DNA of 64,000 nt, taken from positions 115,525 to 179,524 of the forward strand of contig NZ_SLVV01000013.1 of assembly GCF_004340465.1 (NCBI RefSeq). The letters are read 5' to 3'. Both the position numbers and the translations under genes were made by a program. The DNA is from Mesobacillus foraminis. Its GTDB lineage: Bacteria; Bacillota; Bacilli; Bacillales; Cytobacillaceae. The notes below the pieces were generated by a model, which had not been told where the DNA came from, did no database searches, and was given only the letters and a program-made list of their open reading frames with translations. Shown here in pieces: positions 16,907 to 25,210 of this stretch (its first letter is position 1; each line of letters begins with the position of its first letter).

Positions 16907-17878
16907 TTAAGCCCACCACATTTCCGATACTTTTTCTTTAAACAGCGTTCCTTTTAACAGTGTGATGGCTTTCATTAAACCTTCATCGATAGACGCAAGC
17001 ATATCCTCATGTTCAATGGAAACAACGTAATCATATCCTACAGCCCGGAGTGTACTGATGATGTCCTTCCACATTTTTTCATTATGGCCATATCCGACAG
17101 AGCGGAATGTCCAAGAGCGATCCAACACTTCACTGTAATGCTTGGTATCAAGAACACCATTCACCTTAATATTTGCCTGGTCTAAATACGTATCTTTCGC
17201 ATGGAAATGGAAGATTGCATTTTCCCTGCCTAATTTTTTGATAGCTTCGACTGGGTCGATTCCTTGCCATACCAAATGGCTTGGATCGAAGTTGGCTCCA
17301 ATGTTCACTCCTGCTTGTTCTCTTAGTTTTAGTAATGTTTCTGGATTATAGACAACAAATCCCGGGTGCATTTCGAAAGCGATTTGATGAATCCCATGCA
17401 TTCTTGCGAATTTCGCTTCTTCTTTCCAGTACGGAATAACGATATCATTCCATTGCCATTCTAAGACTTCTGCATATTCTGGAGGCCAAGAGCAGGTCAC
17501 CCAATTTGGAAACTTGGCACCCGGATGATCCCCTGGACATCCAGCAAAACCATTGATAACTGGTACCTCTAACTGTTCAGCCAGTAAAACTGTTTTTCTC
17601 CATACATCATGCGCCTCTTTGGCATCCTTTGCATTAGGATGTAGAGGGTTGCCATGGCAGCTTAGTCCGCTGATAGTTAGTCCCCTGCTTTCAATCGCCC
17701 GTCGGAACGATTTGATTTTATCTGGATTCCCTAACAATTCATCAGGATTACAATGACTATTCCCTGGATAGTTACCGGTTCCTAACTCAACCGCTTCTAC
17801 TCCTATTTGTGCTAATTTATCTAACATGGCTTCGAAAGGAAGATTTTGATATAGAACTGTAAACACACCTAGTTTCAC
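16907..17878 (-). CDS. Sugar isomerase-epimerase-fold enzyme (TIM barrel)
   Basis: 323 residues, longer than the other four TIM-barrel proteins of the locus because of an insertion around residues 105-140 (GFAGCPGDHPGAKFPNW, then LEWQWND). Metal-site positions appear in AFEMHPGFV, ANFDPSHLVWQG, FHFHAKDTY and VSIEHED. This subtype is commonly found beside Gfo/Idh/MocA dehydrogenases. The start is GTG, overlapping the stop of the upstream dehydrogenase gene (GTGA), which indicates translational coupling and a joint reaction path. A 3-keto-sugar eliminase or hydratase of the LgdB kind is the most likely role; this rests on context. Confidence 0.82.
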   Translation of the reverse strand: MKLGVFTVLYQNLPFEAMLDKLAQIGVEAVELGTGNYPGNSHCNPDELLGNPDKIKSFRRAIESRGLTISGLSCHGNPLHPNAKDAKEAHDVWRKTVLLAEQLEVPVINGFAGCPGDHPGAKFPNWVTCSWPPEYAEVLEWQWNDIVIPYWKEEAKFARMHGIHQIAFEMHPGFVVYNPETLLKLREQAGVNIGANFDPSHLVWQGIDPVEAIKKLGRENAIFHFHAKDTYLDQANIKVNGVLDTKHYSEVLDRSWTFRSVGYGHNEKMWKDIISTLRAVGYDYVVSIEHEDMLASIDEGLMKAITLLKGTLFKEKVSEMWWA

Positions 17879-19053
17879 AATAAAGCCTCCTTATTCGCAC
17901 GAACCTTCACCCATTTTTGCTGTTCATGACTTTCCAGAATGGCATCCGTAATCGCCATTGAAGTATGACCGTCTTCAAATGTGGCGAAATTCGGTTTATC
18001 CTGGAGCGGATCTTTGCCTTCACGAATAAACGTATAAACATTCAACATCATATTTTTGAGAGCGTCCGGCCAGCCTTCATTATGTCCGCCAGGATGATGG
18101 ATCGCTGATTTTGCTTCCGGTGAGAAGAGTGCAGGATCGGCAAGCAGGATTTCATTCGGCTTATCCCTGTGCCCCATCCATAATTTTTCAGGCTCTTCTT
18201 GGTTCCAATATGCAGAACTCTTGCTGCCATTAATCTCAAAGCTTAGTCGATTCTTTCGGCCTGCACTTACTTGTGAAACGGTGAAGACTCCTCTTGAACC
18301 ATCTTCAAAACGAACTAGTACAGATGCATAGTCTTCTGTATTGATTGAAACATCTTCATATTCTACATCTTCAGTACTTTGTGTGCTAAAAGTGGCTACA
18401 CTTCCAATTGCTTTCTTTCTAACTGGAATGACTGTTGCTAAATCAGCAAATACTTCCACAATCTTTTTACCAGTAACAAATTGAACGGTGTCACACCAAT
18501 GAGACCCGATATCTGCTACTGCGCGGGATTTTCCGCCAACTTCCGGAGCTAAACGCCAGTTAAAATCCGTTTCATATAGTAACCAATCCTGCAAATAGCT
18601 TCCGTGAACCAAATTCACTTTCCCGAGGTCACCGGTAGCAATTTTAGCTCGCAGGTTTTGCACACTCGCATGCTGTCTGTAATTAAAGTTCACACCATGT
18701 ACAACACCCTGTTTTTGAGCCAATGCCAACAATTCCGCTGATTCTTTACTATTCATCGCAAGCGGTTTCTCTGAAATCACATGTTTACCTGCTAAAAGGA
18801 TTTCCTTATTGATCACAAAGTGCACATGGTTTGGGGTACAATTATGAACTACCTGAATTTCGCTGTCACGCAGCATTTCACGGTAATCCCCGTACGCTTT
18901 CGGAATTCCAAGTTCAACTGCCTTTTTTTCCGCTTGTTCTTGACTTGTCTCGGCTAAAGCTACGACTTCCACGAATCCAAGCCTTCTGATTGCTTCAATA
19001 TGAGTCGGGCCAATGAAACCTGTCCCGATGACTCCTACTTTTATTTTTTCCAT
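17875..19053 (-). CDS. Gfo/Idh/MocA-family dehydrogenase (second copy, LgdC/glucoside 3-dehydrogenase-like)
   Basis: 392 residues from an ATG preceded by GGAGGACGGAG; an in-frame TTG upstream is not favoured. Rossmann motif GTGFIGPTH, the EKPL signature near residue 95, and the catalytic D-x-x-x-H in VADIGSHWCD. It is only distantly similar to the LgdA-like protein at 11749 but shares the HGSYLQDW stretch, typical of enzymes acting on pyranose C3 positions. As first gene of a unit with a TIM-barrel enzyme, an MFS permease, an ABM protein and an SDR, it may reduce a 3-keto sugar back to glucose or oxidise a second substrate. Three LacI-type operators lie upstream. Confidence 0.83.
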   Translation of the reverse strand: MEKIKVGVIGTGFIGPTHIEAIRRLGFVEVVALAETSQEQAEKKAVELGIPKAYGDYREMLRDSEIQVVHNCTPNHVHFVINKEILLAGKHVISEKPLAMNSKESAELLALAQKQGVVHGVNFNYRQHASVQNLRAKIATGDLGKVNLVHGSYLQDWLLYETDFNWRLAPEVGGKSRAVADIGSHWCDTVQFVTGKKIVEVFADLATVIPVRKKAIGSVATFSTQSTEDVEYEDVSINTEDYASVLVRFEDGSRGVFTVSQVSAGRKNRLSFEINGSKSSAYWNQEEPEKLWMGHRDKPNEILLADPALFSPEAKSAIHHPGGHNEGWPDALKNMMLNVYTFIREGKDPLQDKPNFATFEDGHTSMAITDAILESHEQQKWVKVRANKEALL

Positions 19054-19114
19054 TTGTTCTCCGTCCTCCAATTGAACTTTTCGATTTACCCAAGGAAGGG
19101 TATACGTTATTCAG

Positions 19115-19128
19115 TGTAATCGATTACA
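19115..19128. promoter_or_regulatory. LacI-type operator (TGTAATCGATTACA)
   Basis: Perfect palindrome, extended to 18 bases by flanking AG/CT (19113-19130); 62 bases upstream of the dehydrogenase start. Confidence 0.78.
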
Positions 19129-19198
19129 CTATCTTGCAAAAAAAATGTGACTAGCCCAAGTAAATAAATAATTCGCCCATCCACCAAACTTCAATAAA

Positions 19199-19212
19199 TG
19201 TAATGGATTACA
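19199..19212. promoter_or_regulatory. LacI-type operator (TGTAATGGATTACA)
   Basis: One central change from the consensus; 84 bases from the previous site. Confidence 0.7.
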
Positions 19213-19328
19213 TTTTTGTCGAAAAAAATTGAATTTATTCATGCTGTTATCTAAAGAAATAACCTTTTAGAATAAAATAGCTATTCACTTAGCACTAAAA
19301 TATTTTACTCTTTTTTCGACACCCTTAT

Positions 19329-19342
19329 TGTAATCGATTACA
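19329..19342. promoter_or_regulatory. LacI-type operator (TGTAATCGATTACA)
   Basis: Perfect palindrome, third site upstream of the dehydrogenase unit. Confidence 0.75.
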
Positions 19343-19434
19343 GTGTAGAATTCAATATTTTTTTTAAACTTCCTCGATTCTTTTTTATCAGAATCATAAA
19401 AACTGTTCTGGAACCAATAGATTCGCTGGTCCCT

Positions 19435-19474
19435 TAATAAAAAGGGGAGTGAACCATTATTAATTTCACTCCCC
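19435..19474 (-). terminator. Terminator of the lacI gene
   Basis: Stem GGGGAGTGAA/TTCACTCCCC (19444-19453 with 19465-19474) followed on the minus strand by TTTTT. Confidence 0.85.
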
Positions 19475-19515
19475 ATTTGTTTTCATTATTTTAATTCTAC
19501 CAGGAATAAGCTAAA

Positions 19516-20523
19516 CTATTCTTCTATGGTAAGTTCTTTGCATGATTCACGGACAATGAGTTTATCAGGAAGAATAAATTGATCTTTCTCTAATTCTTCA
19601 TCTTTAATTAATTTTAACAATAAACGCATCGCTTTTTGTCCCATATCAAACGTTGGTTGTGCTACGGTTGTTAGTGCAGGTTCAAAAATCGATGCAAATT
19701 GAATATCATCAAAGCCAACAACAGATAAATCTTCTGGAACTCTTAAACCTTTAGATTTAGCGGCTTTAATGGCACCCATTGCCAGTTCATCATTACCGGC
19801 AAAAAGGGCTGTTGGAGGATTCTCTAGCGACAAAAATTTCATCATTAAATTAAATCCACTTTCAAAAGAGAATTCGCCTTCCTGTACCAAACTTGGATCC
19901 ACAGACAGGCCGTGTTGCGCCATTGCTTGATGAAACCCCCTACATCGATCTCGTCCAACGACAATATTCAATGGTCCGGAAATATGTCCAATTCTCTTGT
20001 GATTTAAGCTAATTAAATATTCAGTTGCCTTTCTTGCACTGCTAATATTATCAATGGAGACCGTAGGCAGCTTGGAACCCTCATAGTATTCACACGCCAA
20101 TACTACAGGGTAATCCTGGGATAAATCTTCTAATATTTTTTGATTGGTCCTTGCCGTTAATAATATCAACCCATCTGCTTTTTTCTGACCTAATAGCGTT
20201 AAAAAAGTAGTTTCGCTTTCTACATCGTTTCGCGCATCTCCTAGAAGTACTTGATATCCGTTTTCGATGGCAACGGATTCAATTCCGCGCAGCACCGCAG
20301 AAAAGAAAGTATTGGTTATATCAGGAACAACCACAAGAATTGTTTTGGTTTCAGATCTTCTTAATTGTCTTGCCAGCATATTAGGCTGGTAATTTAATTC
20401 TTTTATGGCTTCTAAAACTTTTTCTGCTGTTTCTTTTTTCACAGTCCCTGCATTACTTATGACTCGGGATACTGTGGCCGTTGAAACATTTGCCATTTTT
20501 GCAACATCCGCAATTCTGACCAT
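19516..20523 (-). CDS. LacI-family repressor, probable master regulator of the sugar regulon
   Basis: 335 residues, standard LacI/GalR layout. The helix-turn-helix is at residues 3-22 (RIADVAKMANVSTATVSRVI), the hinge helix carries NMLARQLRR, and the effector domain runs from ILVVVPDITNTFFSAVLRGI to VGFDDIQFASIFEPALTTVAQP. Its own promoter region carries one TGTAATCGATTACA site, and ten further copies or near copies head the other units between 13.8 and 33.2 kb. It is therefore likely that this protein binds them all and is released by a pathway sugar. The palindrome with a central CG is typical of LacI-family operators. A relic of a second lacI gene is at 32556-33069. Confidence 0.88.
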   Translation of the reverse strand: MVRIADVAKMANVSTATVSRVISNAGTVKKETAEKVLEAIKELNYQPNMLARQLRRSETKTILVVVPDITNTFFSAVLRGIESVAIENGYQVLLGDARNDVESETTFLTLLGQKKADGLILLTARTNQKILEDLSQDYPVVLACEYYEGSKLPTVSIDNISSARKATEYLISLNHKRIGHISGPLNIVVGRDRCRGFHQAMAQHGLSVDPSLVQEGEFSFESGFNLMMKFLSLENPPTALFAGNDELAMGAIKAAKSKGLRVPEDLSVVGFDDIQFASIFEPALTTVAQPTFDMGQKAMRLLLKLIKDEELEKDQFILPDKLIVRESCKELTIEE

Positions 20524-20559
20524 GTATCTCTTTCCCTTTCAGTGTTCGTTTACATTTAT

Positions 20560-20573
20560 TGTAATCGATTACA
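20560..20573. promoter_or_regulatory. LacI-type operator (TGTAATCGATTACA), autoregulatory
   Basis: Perfect palindrome 37 bases upstream of the lacI start. Confidence 0.75.
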
Positions 20574-20626
20574 TTGAGAATTACAATAACTTTCGTAAAT
20601 CAGCCATAAACGGGTGAATCTCTTAC

Positions 20627-20662
20627 AGAAAAAGAGGCTCTAGAAATCGAGCCTCTTTTTCT
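20627..20662 (-). terminator. Terminator of the TIM-barrel/ABM-relic unit
   Basis: AGAGGCTC/GAGCCTCT stem (20633-20640 with 20649-20656) flanked by A and T runs on both sides, usable in both directions. Confidence 0.8.
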
Positions 20663-20795
20663 CTAAACAAATGGTGGTTATTTTATGGCACCTTGAATTC
20701 ACTGTGCAGAACCATGATGGTTTCCTTGCATCTAATACATCTTCTTTCATTACATTTTAACATTGGTACAACTACTTTAGAGTTAGGCACCTTTT

Positions 20796-21016
20796 ATTTC
20801 ATGCATCGAAACGAATGAGTGGTCGCTTCGTGACGATCAAGCAGCGCCGGATCCTTCCGCTTCTCCACAAATACAAAGGTGTTTGGCTGTTTTTGAATTT
20901 GAAAAATTCATAGCTACTATTGCCTTCTTCAACTCGAGATGGTTCCGCTACTAGGTTAGTTGGTCCAGGAATTCATGACGTTGTTTCGGATTCACTTTTA
21001 AATAGGCATGTATCAT
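20796..21016 (-). pseudogene. ABM-family protein relic
   Basis: The minus strand begins with AAGGGG and ATG and reads MIHAYLKVNPKQRHEFLDQL, then needs a frame change to continue EPSRVEEGNSSYEFFKFKN, and another for the VEKRKDPALLDRHEATTH-like end. The order of motifs matches the intact gene at 15235-15528 (IHAYIKIK, GNISYDYY, VEKWKD, HEETSH). At least two frameshifts make it a relic. It sits at the end of the unit that contains two TIM-barrel genes and a zinc dehydrogenase. Confidence 0.7.
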
Positions 21017-21037
21017 AATGTAGATAAGTACCCCTTT

Positions 21038-21871
21038 TTACTGTATGGTTTTAACGATTTTTATCATATGTCCAATAGATTGCTTCGTGAATTCATCAAA
21101 AATATCAGCTTCACCTTGAAGTCCTGAAGCCACATATGGGTTTGACACGGCTGGCAAGAACTCCATCGTAATATAGCCCTTATAACCAAGTTCTTTAAGG
21201 AGGGAAATGACTGGTGCAAAATCCGTTTGTCCTAGTCCCGCTGCTTCCCTTGTATTATCAGCGATGTGTACATGGGCAAGATAACGTGAAATCTTCATTA
21301 TCGAATCCCTCATATCACGTTCTTCTATGCTCATGTGGAACAGATCCGCCATGATCCCTACACCTTCTACATTCACTTCCTCCACAAAACGTAAGGCTAA
21401 GGTGAGGTTATTAACTAAGTAGGTTTCATAACGATTTAATGCTTCAATGGCTATGGTGATTCCTTGTTCCTTTGCATACAGCCCCGCCTCTTTCACACTT
21501 TGAATGGCATTATTCCATTCTTCCTCAAGCGTCGTTTCTGGGCTAAGTTTACCAACACAAGTAGGAACGACAATTAGAGTTGATGCATGTAAAGTCTTCG
21601 CTAAATCAACCGATCTTTTCACATATTCGACTGCCTTTTTTCTAATTTCGTCGTTTGATGAGGAAAGATCCCTTTCAGGCGTAAAAATTCCACAAATAGA
21701 ACTGCATTCAAGTTCATAATTTGTTAAAAGTTCTTTCGTTTCCTCAATATCAATGGTATACGGCTCGCCGGCGAGTTCGACACCTTGATAACCAAATCTC
21801 TTCAGCCTTTTTAAACTATCTTCTAAACTTTCATTTCCGTATATCCATTGTGTGGCACTATATTTGAACAT
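21038..21871 (-). CDS. Sugar isomerase-epimerase-fold enzyme (TIM barrel)
   Basis: 277 residues in one xylose-isomerase-like barrel. It opens FKYSATQWIYGNESLEDSLKRL, a layout shared with the gene at 23033 so strongly that the two are paralogues. Metal ligands are expected in AIEALNRYETYLVN, GIMADLFHMSIEE, VHIADNTREAAGLGQ and TMEFLP. The E-D-H-E set with the ALNRYE motif is that of the tagatose/psicose 3-epimerase and L-ribulose epimerase group, which differs from IolE. It follows the zinc dehydrogenase in the same unit. An epimerase acting on a keto-sugar is likely; the substrate is unknown. Confidence 0.85.
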   Translation of the reverse strand: MFKYSATQWIYGNESLEDSLKRLKRFGYQGVELAGEPYTIDIEETKELLTNYELECSSICGIFTPERDLSSSNDEIRKKAVEYVKRSVDLAKTLHASTLIVVPTCVGKLSPETTLEEEWNNAIQSVKEAGLYAKEQGITIAIEALNRYETYLVNNLTLALRFVEEVNVEGVGIMADLFHMSIEERDMRDSIMKISRYLAHVHIADNTREAAGLGQTDFAPVISLLKELGYKGYITMEFLPAVSNPYVASGLQGEADIFDEFTKQSIGHMIKIVKTIQ

Positions 21872-21945
21872 TTGAATTCACCTCTTAGATTATGAAAAAA
21901 TCAGAGTTCCCACATAAACCGTAGAGAACTCTGTCTACCTATATA

Positions 21946-23031
21946 TTAATCCGAGATTTTAACTACAGTTTTAAGGATATCCTTATTATGCTCTGCCGTT
22001 TCAATTCCGTGTTTCACATCTGCAAATTCAAAATGATTTGTGAAGATTGGAGTTGGATCAAAACGCTTGCTTGCGATTAAATCAATCGCTTTAGAGAAGG
22101 TATCATATGTTCCTGCATAGGAGGAAACAATGGTTAATTCACGGCTGTAAATTTCAAATGGACTTACAGGAATTGTTACATCTGCAGGGGCTGCTCCAAA
22201 AACCAGTATTTTTCCGCCTTTTCTCACTAATTTAAACGTTTGCGCGTAAGTATACGCAGAACCTACCGCTTCAATAACAACGTCAGCACCGCGTCCGTCT
22301 GTTAATCTTTTAACAGCTTCTACCGGGTCTTCTTCACCTGCATTAATCACATAATCAACACCACTATTTTTAGCTGATTCAATTCTCGCAGGATTTAGTT
22401 CGGAAAGGACTACTTTACTAGCCCCTTTCAATTTTGCAAGTAAGGCATGAGCGATACCCATTGGACCTCCGCCAATAATTGCGACTGTTTCACCGAATTG
22501 GACATTAACTTGATCCTGACCGCTGATTGCACATGCTAATGGCTCAATATAGGCTCCATGGATCCAAGACATAGAATCTGGCAACTTATGAATATTACTC
22601 TCTGGAACTCTCACAAATTCGGCAAATGCTCCGTTAATGTGTACCCCTAATTGAGTTATTTTTTCACAATGCAATTTTTGGCCATGGCGGCAATAATAAC
22701 ATGTGCCGCAGCTAATATTGATATCGGCAGTCACACGGTCACCTGGCTGTACAAACCTTACTTTAGAACCAACATTTGCCACTTCACCGGAAAATTCATG
22801 ACCTAAGATTAATGGAAGCTTTGCTGGAAAACGCCCTTCATAAATATGCGGATCCGTACCACAGATTGCGGTATATTTCACTCTTATCAATACATCTGTA
22901 TCCCCAAGTTCAGGAACCGGTACATCTTCTAATCTTAAATCTTTTTTACCGTACAATACAGCTGCTTTCATTGTTTTTTGATCAAACCCTGCTTCTAAAT
23001 TTTCATTGTTTTCTACTGTATCTTGTGCCAT
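21946..23031 (-). CDS. Zinc-dependent alcohol/polyol dehydrogenase
   Basis: 361 residues. Catalytic zinc ligands appear in CGTDPHIYEG and GHEFSGEV, and the structural zinc cluster is complete in CGTCYYCRHGQKLHC. The cofactor motif is GGGPMG with SELNP after the second strand. An extra N-terminal segment of 20 residues precedes MKAAVLYGKK; the upstream start is kept because GGAGG stands before it. The ATG begins one base after the stop of the TIM-barrel gene at 23033, so the two are tightly coupled. It should oxidise or reduce a polyol or keto-sugar with NAD(H), as sorbitol and threonine dehydrogenases do. Confidence 0.87.
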   Translation of the reverse strand: MAQDTVENNENLEAGFDQKTMKAAVLYGKKDLRLEDVPVPELGDTDVLIRVKYTAICGTDPHIYEGRFPAKLPLILGHEFSGEVANVGSKVRFVQPGDRVTADINISCGTCYYCRHGQKLHCEKITQLGVHINGAFAEFVRVPESNIHKLPDSMSWIHGAYIEPLACAISGQDQVNVQFGETVAIIGGGPMGIAHALLAKLKGASKVVLSELNPARIESAKNSGVDYVINAGEEDPVEAVKRLTDGRGADVVIEAVGSAYTYAQTFKLVRKGGKILVFGAAPADVTIPVSPFEIYSRELTIVSSYAGTYDTFSKAIDLIASKRFDPTPIFTNHFEFADVKHGIETAEHNKDILKTVVKISD

Positions 23032-23032
23032 C

Positions 23033-23857
23033 TTATTTTTCCTCCTTAAAAAGGTTTTTTAGGAAATTAATTGACTCTTCAGTGTATTGATCATAAAACT
23101 CTTCACATCTAGTGCCATTAAAAGGATCGGCAAACGGAGGCAATAGCTCCATCGTTAAATATCCGCTATAGTTAATATCAAGTAAAGCCTGGGCGATTGG
23201 TTCAAAATCGATATGACCACGGCCTGGTGCAGCCCGATTACTATCAGCGATGTGAAGGTGATATAATTTATCTCCAACCTTCCTTATGGTTTCCGCAATA
23301 TCGACTTCTTCAATATTCATATGGTAGGTATCACCCATCACACCTACGCTTGGCAGATTCACACGATTGACCAGCTCAAGTGATTGCTCTAATCGATTGA
23401 TCAAATAGTTTTCATAACGATTCCATGCTTCTACCGTCAAACGGACCCCATGTTCTCCCGCATATATACCTGCTTCTCTTATCCCTTCTTCAGCCCATTT
23501 CAATTCTGTTTCGCGGTCTGCTTCTCCATAAATTTTCATACAAGCAGTTGGAGTGAGAGAGATTCCCTTTGCTCCAATTTTGCTCGCAAAATCAACGCAG
23601 CTTTTTAAATATTGGACAGCATTTCTTCTAATATTCTCATTACTCGAAACTAAATCTCTTTCCTCGTTATAAATGGCACAAATAGTAGAAGCTTCAATAT
23701 TATATTTTTGAAGTAATTCTTTAATTCGGTCTGCATCCATTTGTTCTGGCTCGCCAACAAATTCCACACCGTTATAACCATATTTAGCGAGTCTAGCAAT
23801 GCTTGCTTCAATATCTTCTCCGGTATATACTAGCGTGTTGTAAGAGTACTTTATCAT
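23033..23857 (-). CDS. Sugar isomerase-epimerase-fold enzyme (TIM barrel), paralogue of 21038
   Basis: 274 residues. It shares with the 21038 protein the opening YSYNTLVYTGEDIEASIARL pattern, the CAIYNEERDLVSSNENIRR segment, the EAWNRYENYLINR motif with its likely metal-binding Glu, GVMGDTYHMNIEE and HIADSNRAAPGRGH. The tagatose-epimerase-like metal set (Glu, Asp, His, Glu) is intact. The duplicated pair flanking a dehydrogenase suggests two epimerisation or isomerisation steps, or two related substrates. It is preceded by the two tandem binding-protein genes in the same orientation. Confidence 0.85.
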   Translation of the reverse strand: MIKYSYNTLVYTGEDIEASIARLAKYGYNGVEFVGEPEQMDADRIKELLQKYNIEASTICAIYNEERDLVSSNENIRRNAVQYLKSCVDFASKIGAKGISLTPTACMKIYGEADRETELKWAEEGIREAGIYAGEHGVRLTVEAWNRYENYLINRLEQSLELVNRVNLPSVGVMGDTYHMNIEEVDIAETIRKVGDKLYHLHIADSNRAAPGRGHIDFEPIAQALLDINYSGYLTMELLPPFADPFNGTRCEEFYDQYTEESINFLKNLFKEEK

Positions 23858-23922
23858 TTGAACATCTCCTTATCACTATATTGTCTATGTAACTTTCCTG
23901 GATTTCAGATTTTTTAAATAGG

Positions 23923-23942
23923 GGCCGCATATAAAAGCGGCC
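23923..23942 (-). terminator. Hairpin downstream of the first binding-protein gene
   Basis: GGCCGC/GCGGCC (23923-23928 with 23937-23942) without a good T run, so more likely an mRNA-stabilising or attenuating stem that sets the high ratio of binding protein to enzymes. Confidence 0.5.
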
Positions 23943-24002
23943 ACTATTTCACTTTATTACTAGAAAGTTTGTAATCTGCTTTTCTGACTGGTTAAGCGAT
24001 CA

Positions 24003-25172
24003 CTATTTTGCTGCCTTTTGGATAACTTCTGGGGCATCTTGACGATAAGCCATTTTCCAAACCTTTAAGACGTTTTCTTTTGTAACTTTCATCGATGGAA
24101 CAACATAGTATGGATCTAATTGTTTGCCAAGTAATGAATATCCGGCAACAAGAGCTTGCGCAGCACCGTTTTCATATGGTAACTGTGCCCCAAGACCTTT
24201 TACATTCCCTCCAGATGCAATTTGAAGAGCCACGTTCGTTCCTAAATCAACTGTGGTGATAACTAAATCATTTTTCCCTGCTGTTCGAGCCGCAGCAAGT
24301 GTTCCTTCCGCTGGTACATCCCAAATGGCAAAAATCCCATCTAAATCTTTGTGTTTCGTTAACATGCCTGAAGCTACTTTTTCAGCATCGTTAGGAGTGA
24401 TAATTCCACCATGTGCCACAATGTTTATATTTGGATATTTTTCTTTAATGGTTTTCTCGAATGCTTCTTTACGTTGGTTATTTACAAAGAAGTTGACATC
24501 GTGGAAAATAACACCGATTTTTCCTTTTCCTTTTAGTTCTTCACCCATAATTTCACCGGCAAAGATACCGTTTCCATAGTTATCTGATGAAACAACGCTG
24601 ACATAATCTTTTCCAGCTTTGAAGCCTTTTGGTACATTATCCATGAAGACTAGTTTTACACCGGCTTCCGCAGCCTTTTTAAAAGCGGGAGCAGTAGCAA
24701 CTGGATCAACCGGCAAAGATACGATAACATCCGGCTTTTTCGCCATGATGGTTTCGATATCTGAAATTTGTTTTTCAGGCTTAAATTGTGCATCCGTAAC
24801 CGCCACAACTTTGATGCCCATTTTTTCAAAAGTGTCTTTTACACCATTGATGATGGCAGTTGAGAAATCATTTCCTGCATAGTGCATGGAAATAGCCGCT
24901 TTGAATTTACCTTCTTTAATTTTCTTTACATCCTCTTCAGACAATTGCAAAGTTGCTGCAGGTGTGGCTGTTTCTCCATTTGGACCTGTACTTAAAATTT
25001 TCTGATCGCTAGGTATTTCAGGGTTAATGGTAAGAGGATAAGTGACTTTTGCTGATGCTACTTTTCCTTCGTTTTGCTCACCAGAAGCAGTTGAACTTTG
25101 TTTTCCACACCCCATAAGAGCCAAACTGCTAATGAGGAGTATCGTAAGAATTAGTGAAGTAAGTTTTTTCAT
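24003..25172 (-). CDS. Sugar ABC transporter substrate-binding lipoprotein (paralogue A)
   Basis: 389 residues. A lipoprotein signal is visible: MKKLTSLILTILLI, then LALMGCGK with the lipidated cysteine at 22. After a serine-rich linker comes the block that marks this family here, ILSTGPNGETATPAATLQL, and the type I (ribose/rhizopine-like) binding fold beginning KAAISMHYAGNDF. The hinge and ligand regions include SLPVDPVATAPAF, FMDNVPKGFKAGKDYVSVVS and TTVDLGTNVAL. It is the tandem neighbour of paralogue B (25211), and the cognate permease and ATPase genes lie at 28.7-31.2 kb. It would deliver a monosaccharide, inositol-like or anhydro-sugar to that permease. Confidence 0.88.
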   Translation of the reverse strand: MKKLTSLILTILLISSLALMGCGKQSSTASGEQNEGKVASAKVTYPLTINPEIPSDQKILSTGPNGETATPAATLQLSEEDVKKIKEGKFKAAISMHYAGNDFSTAIINGVKDTFEKMGIKVVAVTDAQFKPEKQISDIETIMAKKPDVIVSLPVDPVATAPAFKKAAEAGVKLVFMDNVPKGFKAGKDYVSVVSSDNYGNGIFAGEIMGEELKGKGKIGVIFHDVNFFVNNQRKEAFEKTIKEKYPNINIVAHGGIITPNDAEKVASGMLTKHKDLDGIFAIWDVPAEGTLAAARTAGKNDLVITTVDLGTNVALQIASGGNVKGLGAQLPYENGAAQALVAGYSLLGKQLDPYYVVPSMKVTKENVLKVWKMAYRQDAPEVIQKAAK

Positions 25173-25210
25173 AGTAACCCCCAGTAATAGATTTAGATAA
25201 TAGTGTTTTA

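Noticed and set aside
19285..19476. 63-codon minus-strand frame downstream of the lacI gene
   Set aside because: It spans the lacI terminator and a perfect operator and has no protein-like motif.
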